64,000 nucleotides of DNA from Comamonas halotolerans (GCF_030162935.1 NZ_JASAUZ010000023.1:248001-312000); one strand, 5' to 3'. Counted from the stretch's first letter, positions 1-9,726 are shown. Program-made: numbers and translations. The notes: a model not told the origin generated them from the letters alone.

Positions 1-1061
1 TTTCCCCAATTGGTATTGGCAATGCGCTGCAGCGACTGGGTATGACTGCGAACTGCCTGGTTCGCCACTGCTTGCATGCGCGCATCCAGCGTGGTGTGCA
101 CCACCAGTCCGTCGGTGTAGATGTTGTAGCCTTCGCTGTCCGCCCAGTCGATCAGCCACTTGCGAACCTGCTGGGTGAAGTGCGGCGCAATGCCTGTCGG
201 CACTTCCTGGCGCTCGAAGTTCAGCCTCAGAGGGCGTTGTTTGAGCCGCTCAAACTCGGCCTGCGAGAGCACGTCGCGCTTCACCATCTGCGACAGCACC
301 GTATTGCGGCGTGCCACCGCACGCTCGGGATTGCGAACCGGGTTGTAGTAGCTCGTGCCTTTGAGCATACCGACCAAGGTGGCAGCCTCTATCACGGAAA
401 GCTTGGCGGCGGGCTTGTCAAAGTAAGTGCGCGCCGCCATCTCTATGCCCCAGGCGTTGTAGAGAAAGGGCACCATATTGAGATAGGTCTCCAGAATTTC
501 GTCTTTGCTGTAAAGCGCCTCGATCTTGAACGCAGTGATCGCCTCTTTGAGCTTGCGATTCAAGCTGGCAGCACGGCCAATCTCTTCCGGGTACAGATTG
601 CGCGCCAACTGCTGCGTCAACGTAGAGCCTCCTTGCATATCTCCCCGCAAGGTATGGACGACCGCACCCGCTGTGCGCCACCAATCCATGCCATGGTGCT
701 CATAAAAGCGGTGATCTTCGGTCGCTATCAACCCTTTGATGACTGCTGGAGCCACCTGATCCAGCGTGACCCATTGGCGGTTGCTGCGCTTGAACACCGC
801 CAGTTCCTTGCCATCTGCAGAGAGCACCTGGGCAGGCTGCTCCAGCTTGGCCTTGCGAATATCACTGATGCTGGGTGTGAATGGAACCAGCAGCAACACA
901 TACAGCAATCCAGCCGTTGGTAGTGCCACCAGCCATTGCCAGCGCCATGCGCGCACGCGCTGCCACGCTGGAGCGATACGCAGCCACAGGGTTTGCAAAT
1001 GGGGAGCATTGAGCAACACAGTGCGAAACTTGTGTCCGCCTGCACGGGCTTGCTGTTGCAT
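1..1061 (-). CDS. Class A penicillin-binding protein (GT51 transglycosylase), 3' end outside window
   Basis: This is the N-terminal part of a bifunctional peptidoglycan synthase; it runs off the left edge. It should polymerise lipid II at the outer face of the inner membrane. After a basic N-terminus there is one hydrophobic segment (LLYVLLLVPF), then the GT51 hallmarks: the catalytic Glu motif EDHRFYEHHG, the GGSTLTQQLARNL motif, and the ETYLN/WGIEMAA stretch. The last visible residues (TTLDARMQAVANQAV) are the linker that precedes a transpeptidase domain in this family. The start is uncertain: ATG at 1061 is used, but the frame stays open to a GTG at 1184, and neither has a clear ribosome-binding site. 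It lies just downstream of the mrp terminator, so it probably has its own promoter. Family assignment is firm; the subclass (PBP1A, 1B or 1C type) cannot be settled from this part. Confidence 0.85.
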   Translation of the reverse strand, partial: MQQQARAGGHKFRTVLLNAPHLQTLWLRIAPAWQRVRAWRWQWLVALPTAGLLYVLLLVPFTPSISDIRKAKLEQPAQVLSADGKELAVFKRSNRQWVTLDQVAPAVIKGLIATEDHRFYEHHGMDWWRTAGAVVHTLRGDMQGGSTLTQQLARNLYPEEIGRAASLNRKLKEAITAFKIEALYSKDEILETYLNMVPFLYNAWGIEMAARTYFDKPAAKLSVIEAATLVGMLKGTSYYNPVRNPERAVARRNTVLSQMVKRDVLSQAEFERLKQRPLRLNFERQEVPTGIAPHFTQQVRKWLIDWADSEGYNIYTDGLVVHTTLDARMQAVANQAVRSHTQSLQRIANTNWG

Positions 1062-1194
1062 GGATTGCAGTCGCTGGCGCCATGCCTGGCGCGAGAAACG
1101 CTGCGTGTTGGGACGATTTTCAGGCTCTTGTTCTTGCACGATCAAAGGCAGTGGCACGGGCACTGCACAACACAGAAGTCGCACAGCATGCCGC

Positions 1195-1222
1195 AAAAAA
1201 AACGCCCCGGCGTAACCGGGGC
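1195..1222 (-). terminator. Intrinsic terminator after mrp
   Basis: On the minus strand a GCCCCGG/CCGGGGC stem with a five-base loop is followed by eight T. It lies about 55 bases past the mrp stop codon. Confidence 0.8.
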
Positions 1223-1276
1223 ACTTTGCCTAAGTTTTAAGCAGGGTTTGAGCGTGCTATGCAACACGCCCCAACC

Positions 1277-2371
1277 TCAGGTGTTCTTGCTGATGGTGAT
1301 GGTAGGAAACTTGGCCGAGAAGTCCTTGGCCTTCTGCGCAATCTTCACTGCCACATCGCGCGCCAGCTTTTTATAGATCTGCGCGGCTTCACTGTCTGGT
1401 GCTGCCACCACGGTAGGCTTGCCACTGTCCGCTTGCTCACGAATTTGCATGGACAGAGGCAGCGAGCCCAGGAAGTCCATATTCCACTCCTGCGCCAGCT
1501 TCTTGCCACCATCCTGTCCAAAAATATGCTCCACGTGGCCGCAGTTGCTGCACACGTGCATGGCCATGTTTTCCACCAGACCCAAAATCGGCACTCCAAC
1601 TTTTTCAAACATCTTGATGCCCTTGCGCGCATCCAGCAAGGCAATGTCCTGAGGCGTGGTCACGATCACGGAGCCTGTCATCGGCACCTTCTGGCTCAGT
1701 GTCAGCTGAATGTCACCAGTTCCTGGGGGCAGATCGATCACCAGATAGTCCAGGTCTTTCCAGTTGGTCGAGCGCAGCATTTGCTCCAGCGCCTGGGTTG
1801 CCATGGGACCGCGCCAGATCATGGCTTCGTTGGGGTTGTTCAACAGCAGGCCAATGGACATCAGTTGCACGCCGTAGTTCTCCAGCGGCTCCATGGTCTT
1901 GCCATCGGTACTCTCGGGCTTGCCACTCACACCAAACATCATGGGCACACTGGGGCCGTAGATATCGGCATCCAGCACACCCACGCGAGCGCCTTCAGCA
2001 GCCAGCGCCAGCGCCAGATTGGCCGTGGTCGTGGACTTGCCCACACCGCCCTTGCCAGAAGCCACTGCAATGATGTTCTTCACGCCCGGCAGCAGTTGCA
2101 CGCCACGCTGCACCGCGTGTGACTGCACCTTGGTGTAGACATTGGCCGAGACATTCTCCACACCGGCCACGGTCTTGGCTGCGGCAATCAGTTGCTTGCG
2201 CAGCTCGGGGATGATGCTCTTGGCCGGATAGCCCAGCTCCACATCGAATGCCACATCTCCACCGCTCAGTTGTACGTTGCGCACGGAGCGAGTGCTCACA
2301 AAATCGGTGCCGGTGTGAGGATCGATAACGCTAGCCAGCGCGGCCAAGAGGCCTTGTTCGGTGAGGGACAT
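1277..2371 (-). CDS. apbC: Iron-sulfur cluster carrier protein Mrp/ApbC
   Basis: A cytosolic P-loop ATPase that carries and transfers Fe-S clusters to apoproteins. The 364-residue product has an N-terminal MIP18-like domain (about residues 5-80), the deviant Walker A motif GKGGVGKST at about 106-114, a DADIYGPS switch region, the LPPGTGD motif and the CSNC cluster-ligand pair near the C-terminal third. Length and motif order match the Mrp/NBP35 family. The start is set at ATG 2371 (MSLTEQ), where family members begin; an upstream in-frame ATG at 2434 would add 21 atypical residues. It is divergent from the nuclease-like gene at 2507. In betaproteobacteria mrp often lies next to metG; here two genes lie between them. 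Confidence 0.95.
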   Translation of the reverse strand: MSLTEQGLLAALASVIDPHTGTDFVSTRSVRNVQLSGGDVAFDVELGYPAKSIIPELRKQLIAAAKTVAGVENVSANVYTKVQSHAVQRGVQLLPGVKNIIAVASGKGGVGKSTTTANLALALAAEGARVGVLDADIYGPSVPMMFGVSGKPESTDGKTMEPLENYGVQLMSIGLLLNNPNEAMIWRGPMATQALEQMLRSTNWKDLDYLVIDLPPGTGDIQLTLSQKVPMTGSVIVTTPQDIALLDARKGIKMFEKVGVPILGLVENMAMHVCSNCGHVEHIFGQDGGKKLAQEWNMDFLGSLPLSMQIREQADSGKPTVVAAPDSEAAQIYKKLARDVAVKIAQKAKDFSAKFPTITISKNT

Positions 2372-2506
2372 GTGACTTTTTACTTGTAGCAGGGTCTGAG
2401 AAAATAAGACATCTAGTCTATCGAAGCCCATCAACCCATGTCGGGTGCGGGTTCTTGTCTTCTGAGGCGTCCATACGTCTTGTTTCCCCTGTGAAAGATC
2501 TCCGCC

Positions 2507-3091
2507 ATGAAATTCAAAATGGCCGAAAATTCCCTGTTTGCCATCCTGCTTCGCTCGCGCTGGTGGATCAGCTTCCTCGTCGGCGCAGGCTGGGCACTGC
2601 TGGCTGCCGCGCTGGTACCCCAGCCCTACAAGATAGTGGCGATCCTGGGATCACTGCCGTTCTGGGCTTTGGGCTTTGTGGCCTTTGTGCGCCAGTACGA
2701 CCAACCCACGCCTTTGCAGCAACAGGCATTGCTTGAAGATGCCGCCAGCAAAAACTGGGGTGAATTCGCCAATCATCTTGAGCGTGCCTGGCAGGTGGAA
2801 GGCTATGAAGTAGCACGCGGCAAAGATGCAGCCGTGGACTTTGTACTGCGCCGCAACGGCAAAACCACGCTGGTTTGTGCCAAACGCTGGAAGGCCAGCA
2901 CCCATGGTGTCGAGCCTTTGCGAGCACTACATCAGGCCATGCAAGCGCAAAACGCCGATGAATGTGCGTATGTCTGTATTGCACCGTTGCAAGACACGGC
3001 TCAGCGCTTCGCGGATGCCCAGCATATCGCCGTACTCAGTGGTCTCACCTTGGCCACACTGCTTCAAAAGCCCTTGATGAAGCAGCCTTAA
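2507..3091 (+). CDS. Membrane-anchored Mrr-like restriction endonuclease-fold protein
   Basis: The 194-residue product has two hydrophobic helices (about residues 18-36 and 43-62), then a soluble domain resembling the Mrr_cat/DUF2034 nuclease fold. The visible core is GYEVARGKDAAVDFVLRR followed by LVCAKRWK. In active relatives this reads D-(X)n-(E/Q)-X-K (typically VQCKRW); here the Glu/Gln position is Cys, so Asp and Lys remain but the middle metal-ligand position is changed. The target is unknown; such membrane nucleases are often annotated as type IV-like or as general DNA-processing enzymes. It is not next to any methylase or defence gene and lies between mrp and a diguanylate cyclase. 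A start four codons later (2519) is also possible. Confidence 0.7.
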   Translation: MKFKMAENSLFAILLRSRWWISFLVGAGWALLAAALVPQPYKIVAILGSLPFWALGFVAFVRQYDQPTPLQQQALLEDAASKNWGEFANHLERAWQVEGYEVARGKDAAVDFVLRRNGKTTLVCAKRWKASTHGVEPLRALHQAMQAQNADECAYVCIAPLQDTAQRFADAQHIAVLSGLTLATLLQKPLMKQP

Positions 3092-3309
3092 AGGATGAAA
3101 AGTACTTCTTAGACACAAATGTGCGCCTGCCATGCATCCATGGCTCGCACGCTCAGTGGTGCATGCCTCCATGCACGCTGGTACATATTGCATTTTGCAT
3201 GGGCGGTTTTGGCTGGAGGCCTCCGAGGGGCTACACAAACTGACAAGCATCAAGGTAGCCGCGGCATAAAAAGCCTAGCTTCGAAGATCACATCTTCACC
3301 AGCCTTCCC

Positions 3310-5085
3310 ATGCATGCCTTGTCGCCATTGCGCTCTTTGAAGTTGAGTTTGCTGCTGCCTTACGCTGCACTCATCACACTATTGATTGCCGTCATCAGCG
3401 TTATGGTGTACTGGGCTGGTGCGCAAGCGGTCACTCGACTCTCTGACCTCAGGCTCACAGAGATGGTGCAGCGCATGCAGCAGGAGATTGAGAACCATGT
3501 CAGCGGCTCTGCGGCAGTACTGGAAGCCGCATTCCCCAGTGGCACCACTGCCCCCTCCGACATCCGCCGCGACTGGCAGGCACTGCGCAACCGTTTGTGG
3601 ACAGCCACCTCGCTGCACCCACTCACCAACGATTATGTGCACTACGGTAATGTAAGTGGCCAAGGTGTTGGTCTCAAGCGCCTGCCTGACGGTAGCGCAC
3701 AATTGCGTGTGCGTACCAGCAGTGACCAGCACCGCCACTATTACAGCTTGGCAAGCATTGATGGTGAGCAACAGTTTCTGCGCACCGAACGCACCATGTT
3801 TGATCCGCGCAATCGCCCTTGGTTTCAACTGGCCTTGCACAACGAGCAACAGAGCTGGAGCTCGGTGTATATCGACCTGGGCATCCAAGACCTTGTGCTG
3901 ACCCGCGCGCGCCGCATACTCAACGACCAAGGTAATTTTGAGGGCGTGATAGCCACAGACGTACCCCTGCGTGCTCTCAACGCGGTAGTGGATGAAATTG
4001 GCCGTAGCGTGCAAGGGCTGGCGTTTGTGGTGGAGCCCAGTGGCGATCTTGTTGCAATATCGGGCATGAGCAATCTGCGTTTGGCAGATGAGGCACGTGT
4101 AGAGCGCATCACCACTTATTCCAGCGGCAATTCGCTGGCGCACAGCATCTATCTGCAAACGCGCAGCTACTTCAACCCCAGCTCTACCACAAGCAACAAT
4201 GCAGACAAGCGTTCTTTATCGCAAGTAAGCAACTTGCAGATTTGCGACACCGACGGTCAGTCCTACCATGTGGCTTTTGTACGCGTAGACGATCGAGCAG
4301 GCCTTGACTGGATTGCTGCGGTCGCCGTGCCTCGCGCCAGCCTGCTGGCCGATGTTGTGCATCTCGTGAAATGGGTGATATTGGTGGGCGCGTTCAGCCT
4401 GCTGCTGGCGTTGCTCATTGGCATGCATCTTTTTGGTCGCCTTGCTGGTGACTTGCGTAGCCTTTCCCACACCTTGCAGCGCGTAGGCCATGGAGACATC
4501 AGCACACCATTTGAAATTCAGCGCAATGATGAAGTGGGAGAGCTGGCCCGCAACTTCAACAGCATGCGCCACGCATTGTTTACCGATAGGCTGACCGGTG
4601 TTGCCAACCGCAGCGCTTTGCAGCACATGCTGGGGAGCTGGATTGTGCAAGCGCATACGGCACCTTCACCAACGCTATTTGCACTGCTATTCATTGACCT
4701 GAACCACTTCAAACCTTTGAATGACCGGTGGGGTCATGACAACGGCGATCTGGCATTGATAGAAGTGGCACAGCGCATGCGCCATCACCTTGGTGGCGAA
4801 GACCTCGTCGCACGCCTGGGAGGTGATGAGTTTGTGGTGGTCCTGCATGGAGTGGACAACATGGGGGCAGCCCAAGACGTATGCACCGAACTCGAGGCTT
4901 TGATCAGCGCCCCGCTGACCACATTGCGCGGCATTCCAGAGGACACACAAGTATCTGTTGGCGCCAGCATCGGTATTGCACTGTTTCCGCAGGATGCACA
5001 GGACGTGCAGGGCTTGCTCAAACATGCCGATCAGCAGATGTATGCGCAAAAAGGCAAGAAACCTTTTTCATATCAGCGCGAATAG
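3310..5085 (+). CDS. Diguanylate cyclase with dCache-like sensor and HAMP
   Basis: A membrane sensor predicted to make cyclic di-GMP from two GTP. The 591 residues comprise a first transmembrane helix (about 11-35), a large periplasmic sensor of the Cache type (containing DPRNRPWFQ, typical of this fold), a second helix (about 350-372), a HAMP linker (SLSHTLQRVGHGDISTPF) and a C-terminal GGDEF domain with an intact GGDEF at 504-508. The residues that would form the inhibitory RxxD I-site upstream of GGDEF read GGED, so product inhibition through the usual I-site is not expected. No EAL domain is present. It appears to be transcribed alone; the next gene, metG, starts about 100 bases later. 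Confidence 0.92.
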   Translation: MHALSPLRSLKLSLLLPYAALITLLIAVISVMVYWAGAQAVTRLSDLRLTEMVQRMQQEIENHVSGSAAVLEAAFPSGTTAPSDIRRDWQALRNRLWTATSLHPLTNDYVHYGNVSGQGVGLKRLPDGSAQLRVRTSSDQHRHYYSLASIDGEQQFLRTERTMFDPRNRPWFQLALHNEQQSWSSVYIDLGIQDLVLTRARRILNDQGNFEGVIATDVPLRALNAVVDEIGRSVQGLAFVVEPSGDLVAISGMSNLRLADEARVERITTYSSGNSLAHSIYLQTRSYFNPSSTTSNNADKRSLSQVSNLQICDTDGQSYHVAFVRVDDRAGLDWIAAVAVPRASLLADVVHLVKWVILVGAFSLLLALLIGMHLFGRLAGDLRSLSHTLQRVGHGDISTPFEIQRNDEVGELARNFNSMRHALFTDRLTGVANRSALQHMLGSWIVQAHTAPSPTLFALLFIDLNHFKPLNDRWGHDNGDLALIEVAQRMRHHLGGEDLVARLGGDEFVVVLHGVDNMGAAQDVCTELEALISAPLTTLRGIPEDTQVSVGASIGIALFPQDAQDVQGLLKHADQQMYAQKGKKPFSYQRE

Positions 5086-5190
5086 CCACAAAAACAATAG
5101 CAAACACGCACGCAAACCCGCTTTTGCTGCTTGGCTGGGCCAGCGCTTTAAAATGGACGGTTGCTTTCCATAGCTTACGAGAAGAGCCTC

Positions 5191-7260
5191 ATGTCCCAAC
5201 GCAAGATTTTCGCTACCACCGCACTGCCGTATGCCAACGGCAACTTCCACATCGGCCACATCATGGAATACATCCAGGCCGACACCTGGGTGCGTGCGCA
5301 GCGAATGCAGGGCAACCAGGTGAATTTCGTGGGTGCGGACGATGCTCACGGCGCGCCGATCATGATTGCTGCCGAAAAAGCGGGCAAGACACCTCAGCAG
5401 TTCGTGGCTGACATTGCAGCTGGCCGCAAACAGTACCTTGACGGCTTTCACATTGCTTTTGACAACTGGAGCAATACCGACAGCCCCGAGAACCACGAGC
5501 TGTCCAAGCAAATCTACCTCGACCTTAAAGCCGCGGGCTTCATCGAGACCCGCACCATCGAACAGTTCTTTGACCCTGAGAAGAACATGTTCCTGCCCGA
5601 CCGCTTCATCAAGGGCGAGTGCCCCAAGTGCCACGCCAAGGATCAGTACGGCGATAACTGCGAATCCTGCGGCGCCGTGTATGCGCCCACTGATTTGATC
5701 AACCCGTTCTCAGCCTTGTCCGGCGCCAAGCCTGAGCTGCGCTCCTCCGAGCACTTCTTCTTCAAACTGTCGGACCCACGTGCCGTGGAGTTCCTCAAGG
5801 AATGGACGCAAAACGGCAAGCACGTACAGCCCGAAGTGGCTGCCAAGGTCAAGGAATGGTTTGGCGTGCGCACCAACCCCGATGGCAGCACCAGCGAAGG
5901 ACTGGACGATTGGGACATCAGCCGTGACGCGCCCTACTTCGGCATTGAGATTCCTGATGCACCCGGCAAGTACTTCTATGTGTGGCTGGATGCGCCTGTC
6001 GGCTACCTGGCTTCGCTGAAGAACCTTTTGAACAAGCGCGGCGAAGATTTCGACGCTTACATGACCAATCCCGACCTGGAACAGTATCACTTCATCGGCA
6101 AGGACATCGTGACCTTCCACACGCTGTTCTGGCCTGCCATGCTGAAGTTCAGTGGCCGCAAGACGCCTACCAAAATCTGCGTGCACGGCTTCCTCACTGT
6201 GAACAACGGCGAGAAGATGAGCAAGAGCCGTGGCACCGGTCTGGACCCGCTGAAGTATCTTGCGCTGAAGATGAACCCCGAGTGGCTGCGTTACTACCTC
6301 GGCGCCAAGCTCAATGGCAAGAACGAAGACATCGACTTCACCGCAGAAGACTTCATGCTGCGTGTGAACTCCGACCTGATCGGCAAGTACGTCAACATCG
6401 CCAGCCGTGCAGCAGGCTTTATTGCCAAGCGCTTTGAAGGCAAGCTGGGCACAATCTCCGAAGACGGACAGACGCTGCTGGCAGCACTGCGTGAGCAAAA
6501 GGATGCCATCGTGGCTGCCTATGAAAACCGCGATACCGCCCGTGCTGCGCGTGAAATCATGCTGTTGTGCGATAAAGTCAACAGCTATGTGGACGCTAAC
6601 AAGCCCTGGGAGCTGGCCAGGCAGGAAGGCATGGACGCACGCCTGCAAGATGTGTGCTCCACCTGTATTGAAGCCTTCCGCCTGCTGACCATCTACCTCA
6701 AGCCCCTGCTGCCTGCTGTGGCCACACAGGTTGAAGCCTTCCTGAACGTGACTGCCCTGCAATTTGCCGATGCCGACAGCCTGCTGGGTGCAGGCCACAG
6801 CATTGGCAAATACGAACACCTGATGCAGCGTGTGGTGATCGAGCAGCTGGACGCTCTGTTTGAGCCCCCAGCCGCCCCCGTGGCCGAAGCCGTGAAACCC
6901 GGTGGCGAAGAAATTGCCCCCACCATCACGATTGACGACTTTGCCAAGATTGACCTGCGCATCGCCAAGATCGTCGAGTGCAAGGCCGTGGAAGGCTCCA
7001 CCAAGCTGCTGCAGCTGACATTGGATGCTGGAGAAGGCAGGACACGCAATGTGTTCTCTGGCATTGCCAGCATGTACACACCAGAGCAACTCGAAGGCAA
7101 GCTGACGGTGCTGGTGGCCAATCTGGCACCACGCAAGATGAAATTCGGTATCTCCGAAGGCATGGTTCTGGCTGCCAGCCATGCCGACGAAAAGGCAGTA
7201 CCCGGCATCTATGTGCTGGAGCCTTTCCCGGGTGCCCAGCCCGGCATGCGTATTGGCTGA
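5191..7260 (+). CDS. metG: Methionyl-tRNA synthetase
   Basis: Charges tRNA-Met with methionine in the cytosol. The 689-residue protein has the class I HIGH signature (residues about 21-24), a zinc knuckle with CPKC and CESC pairs, the KMSKS loop ([11 protein letters not shown]), the anticodon-binding helical domain, and the C-terminal EMAP-II/Trbp111-like dimerisation and tRNA-binding domain (from about residue 585, beginning [16 protein letters not shown]). This is the long, dimeric E. coli-like form. ATG 5191 is chosen because the alanine-rich synthetase core begins directly after it; an upstream TTG is not needed. The stop codon overlaps the ATG of the following lipoprotein gene (TGATG), so the two are translationally coupled. 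Confidence 0.98.
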   Translation: MSQRKIFATTALPYANGNFHIGHIMEYIQADTWVRAQRMQGNQVNFVGADDAHGAPIMIAAEKAGKTPQQFVADIAAGRKQYLDGFHIAFDNWSNTDSPENHELSKQIYLDLKAAGFIETRTIEQFFDPEKNMFLPDRFIKGECPKCHAKDQYGDNCESCGAVYAPTDLINPFSALSGAKPELRSSEHFFFKLSDPRAVEFLKEWTQNGKHVQPEVAAKVKEWFGVRTNPDGSTSEGLDDWDISRDAPYFGIEIPDAPGKYFYVWLDAPVGYLASLKNLLNKRGEDFDAYMTNPDLEQYHFIGKDIVTFHTLFWPAMLKFSGRKTPTKICVHGFLTVNNGEKMSKSRGTGLDPLKYLALKMNPEWLRYYLGAKLNGKNEDIDFTAEDFMLRVNSDLIGKYVNIASRAAGFIAKRFEGKLGTISEDGQTLLAALREQKDAIVAAYENRDTARAAREIMLLCDKVNSYVDANKPWELARQEGMDARLQDVCSTCIEAFRLLTIYLKPLLPAVATQVEAFLNVTALQFADADSLLGAGHSIGKYEHLMQRVVIEQLDALFEPPAAPVAEAVKPGGEEIAPTITIDDFAKIDLRIAKIVECKAVEGSTKLLQLTLDAGEGRTRNVFSGIASMYTPEQLEGKLTVLVANLAPRKMKFGISEGMVLAASHADEKAVPGIYVLEPFPGAQPGMRIG

Positions 7261-7568
7261 TGCGCAGCGCTTATATATCCAGCCTGCCTTTGCGTCTGAT
7301 TGCCGCAGGGACATTCTCATGCCTGTTGCTCACCGGCTGCATCACCTACACCGTGGTCGGCGCCGCCGCTTCTGTGGCTGGCCTGGCAGTGGATGCCGCT
7401 GTAGGCACGGTCAAAATCGTGGGCAAAGGCGTGGGTGCCGCAGTCGATGCCATGTCTGATGACGACGAGGACGAAGAAGGCAAAGATAAAGACATGGATG
7501 CCGCTGAGCAGACAAGCTACCCACAACTTGACAGCGCAGCAGATACCAGCCACCGCTCATCAGAATAA
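7260..7568 (+). CDS. Small lipoprotein with glycine/alanine-rich region and acidic tail
   Basis: A 102-residue protein with a signal peptide ending in the lipobox LLTGC (Cys27), so it is predicted to be lipid-anchored. The mature part has an Ala/Val/Gly-rich stretch (about 30-63) that may be amphipathic, then a strongly acidic segment (DDDEDEEGKDKD) and a polar end. No domain is recognised. Its ATG overlaps the metG stop codon, and both genes end at the hairpin at 7613. Similar 'hypothetical lipoprotein' genes follow metG in Comamonadaceae, to my knowledge, but no function is established. It is too short to be an antisense artefact of metG because it lies beyond it and carries a clean lipobox. 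Confidence 0.75.
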   Translation: MRSAYISSLPLRLIAAGTFSCLLLTGCITYTVVGAAASVAGLAVDAAVGTVKIVGKGVGAAVDAMSDDDEDEEGKDKDMDAAEQTSYPQLDSAADTSHRSSE

Positions 7569-7932
7569 CATCTCCTTTTGCGATGCCCAACATATCGTAA
7601 TCACAGGCAATCAAAGCTTGGTGGCATGAACATGTCACCAAGCTTTTTCATTTGTGACTACCGTGCATTATTGCTAGAGCGCTCCTTTTTTTTGATTTTT
7701 CACTACTTTTGCTGGGCAACACACAACGACCAGGAACACTGACCATCGTGCTGAAAAATGCGGCTTATATGCATGGTGCAGATGCTTCTAACCAGCTGTT
7801 GCAACCTGCTCCCTAGAATCCGGCGCTCTATCTGCTGTGCTGGCACGTGACTGCCGCCAGAACAAGCACCCACGATGACCCGCCGGAAAAGCGCCACACC
7901 CGCACACCGGCACGCGACCGTCAGGAGAACGC
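7569..7932. other. Intergenic region between the metG unit and the sulfur module
   Basis: Holds the metG-unit terminator (7613-7650), then an AT-rich stretch with a run of T at about 7686-7692, and a TAGAAT hexamer at 7814-7819 that could be a -10 element for the cytochrome gene at 7933. No convincing gene is seen. Confidence 0.6.
7613..7650 (+). terminator. Intrinsic terminator of metG-lipoprotein unit
   Basis: Stem AAAGCTTGGTG/CACCAAGCTTT with a short loop, followed by a T-rich tract; 45 bases after the lipoprotein stop. Confidence 0.85.
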
Positions 7933-8286
7933 ATGCCCTTATCACCCGTACGTACACTGCGGCCCGCCCTATGGCTGGCTGCGGCCTTGCTCGCCCCTGG
8001 GGCCATGGCCCAGTCCACACCGGCTTCTACAGCTGTGGGGCTCACCGTACAAGATATTTCGCTGATTGCCGGTACCTGCGCCAACTGCCACGGCCCTGAC
8101 GGGCGCAGCACCGGAGGCATTCCCAGCCTGCGCGGTGTCAATGAACGCCACCTGCTGGCCCGCTTGCAAGCATTCAAAGCGGGCACAGCAACAGATGCCA
8201 CCGTCATGACTCGCCTGATGAATGGCTATGACGATGCCCAGATCCAAGCACTCGCCCAGTGGTTCAGCAAGGAGGCCAACCAATGA
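7933..8286 (+). CDS. Periplasmic c-type cytochrome, probable flavocytochrome c heme subunit (FccA/SoxE-like)
   Basis: A 117-residue exported monoheme cytochrome. A Sec signal peptide (about 1-26, cleaved after GAMA) is followed by a single CANCH heme site (Cys49, Cys52, His53) and a possible distal Met in VMTRLMNGYDD. Directly downstream, with an ATGA overlap, is a flavocytochrome c sulfide dehydrogenase flavoprotein, so the expected role is to take electrons from that flavoprotein's FAD and pass them to the respiratory chain. FccA of Allochromatium is diheme; this one has a single heme, so it is closer to the short SoxE/FccA type. The family is clear; the exact electron acceptor is not. Confidence 0.85.
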   Translation: MPLSPVRTLRPALWLAAALLAPGAMAQSTPASTAVGLTVQDISLIAGTCANCHGPDGRSTGGIPSLRGVNERHLLARLQAFKAGTATDATVMTRLMNGYDDAQIQALAQWFSKEANQ

Positions 8287-9560
8287 CTTTCAATCGCCGT
8301 ACTGTTTTAGGTAGTGCCGTTGCAGGTGCTGCAACCCTGGCCTTGCCATCCATCGTGCGCGCCCAGGCGGGTGCTGCCCATGTCGTCATTGTCGGTGGCG
8401 GCTTTGGCGGCGCTACGGCTGCGCGCTATCTCAAGGCCCGTGCCCCACAAGTGCGTGTCACGCTGGTCGAACCCGCGGAGCGCTTTTACACCTGCCCCTT
8501 CTCCAACCTCTATCTGGCAGGCCTGCGCACGTGGGACAGCATTGGACACAGTTACGACGGACTGCGCAAAGCAGGCATCGATGTCATCCACGCCCGAGCC
8601 GACAATGTAGACACCATAGGCAAACGCGTGCTGCTGTCCAGCGGGCAGGCGCTGAACTACGACAAACTGGTACTGTCCCCTGGTATCGACATGCGCTGGG
8701 GTGCACTGGAAGGCTATGACGAAGCTGCCGCCGAACTCGCACCCCATGCCTGGAAAGCCGGCCCACAGACGCTGTTGCTGAAAAAGCAGCTGGATGCCAT
8801 GCCTGACGGCGGCAAGTTTGTGATGGTGATTCCGGCCAATCCCTTCCGCTGCCCACCCGGGCCTTATGAGCGTGCCGCCATGGTGGCCCACTACTTCAAG
8901 CAGCACAAACCCAGATCGAAAATTCTGTTGCTGGACAACAAGGACGCCTTCTCCAAGCAAGGCTTGTTCCTGCAAGGCTACAAAGCCCTGTACGGAGACA
9001 TGATCGAGTGGGTCAAACAGTCTGACGATGGCCAGGTGGTGCGCGTGGATGCCAAGAACCTTGAGGTGGAAACCACTTTTGGTACCAAGCACAAAGCCGA
9101 TGTGCTCAACGTCATTCCACCGCAGAAGGCCGGCTTTATTGCCGAACGCGCTGGCGTGACCGATGCCAGCGGCTGGGTACCCATCAAGACCGACAGCTTT
9201 GCTTCCCAACAAGTCAAGGACGTGTATGTGCTGGGCGATGCCACCCAGGCAGCCCCCATGCCCAAATCCGGCTTTGCCGCCAACACCCAGGGCAAAGTAG
9301 CTGCTGCTGCGATTGCCTCCGAATTGCTGGGCAAGCCTGCGGCCACCGGGGCCTTTGCCAACACTTGCTACAGCTTGATCGGTGCAGACTACGGTATCTC
9401 CGTGGCAGGCGTTTACAAGACCGATGGCGGCAAGCTGATTGAAGTGCCCGGCTCTGGTGGTGTCAGCCCCATTGATGCTGATGCAGGCTACCGCAAGGCC
9501 GAAGCCGAATACGGCGCAGCCTGGTACAAGGCCATCAGCACGGACATCTGGGATCGCTGA
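8283..9560 (+). CDS. fccB: Flavocytochrome c sulfide dehydrogenase flavoprotein subunit
   Basis: Predicted to oxidise sulfide or a related sulfane compound in the periplasm. The 425-residue precursor carries a twin-arginine signal (NRRTVLG, cleavage near residue 29), the FAD-binding GGGFGG motif at 38-43, and all three cysteines important in Allochromatium FccB: Cys71 (about mature 42, in TCPFSN, the covalent FAD attachment site), Cys190 (about mature 161, in FRCPPGPYER) and Cys362 (in NTCYS), the last two forming the redox-active disulfide. The C-terminal FCSD flavin-binding domain is complete. Start at ATG 8283 overlaps the cytochrome stop by four bases, showing coupling. The alternative name is SoxF. 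The substrate could also be another sulfur compound, since relatives occur in sox operons. Confidence 0.93.
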   Translation: MTFNRRTVLGSAVAGAATLALPSIVRAQAGAAHVVIVGGGFGGATAARYLKARAPQVRVTLVEPAERFYTCPFSNLYLAGLRTWDSIGHSYDGLRKAGIDVIHARADNVDTIGKRVLLSSGQALNYDKLVLSPGIDMRWGALEGYDEAAAELAPHAWKAGPQTLLLKKQLDAMPDGGKFVMVIPANPFRCPPGPYERAAMVAHYFKQHKPRSKILLLDNKDAFSKQGLFLQGYKALYGDMIEWVKQSDDGQVVRVDAKNLEVETTFGTKHKADVLNVIPPQKAGFIAERAGVTDASGWVPIKTDSFASQQVKDVYVLGDATQAAPMPKSGFAANTQGKVAAAAIASELLGKPAATGAFANTCYSLIGADYGISVAGVYKTDGGKLIEVPGSGGVSPIDADAGYRKAEAEYGAAWYKAISTDIWDR

Positions 9561-9692
9561 TAGCAGGCATCACACTCTCTCTCCATGCGCCATGGCGGTG
9601 AGACAGGTACCCGCCTGTTTGCGGGACAGAGCCTGTGAAAGAGGCCTGCTTCAACAATGGCTGTTGTTGCAACATGACAAGCAGCCTACTTT

Positions 9693-9726
9693 TGCCCCGC
9701 AACTTTTCAAGTGCGGGGCATTTGCA
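9693..9726 (+). terminator. Possible terminator after fccB
   Basis: Stem TGCCCCGCA/TGCGGGGCA around a ten-base loop, followed only by a short ATTTG tract, so it may be weak and allow some read-through to the transporter at 9772. Confidence 0.5.

Noticed and set aside
42-923. 293-residue open frame on the plus strand
   Set aside because: It is antisense to the penicillin-binding protein frame, which shows clear GT51 motifs; the plus-strand product is rich in His, Gln and Arg without a domain.
5710-7320. 536-residue open frame antisense to metG
   Set aside because: Mirrors the metG coding strand, has His/Gly/Val-rich low-similarity sequence and no start signal; a codon-bias shadow.
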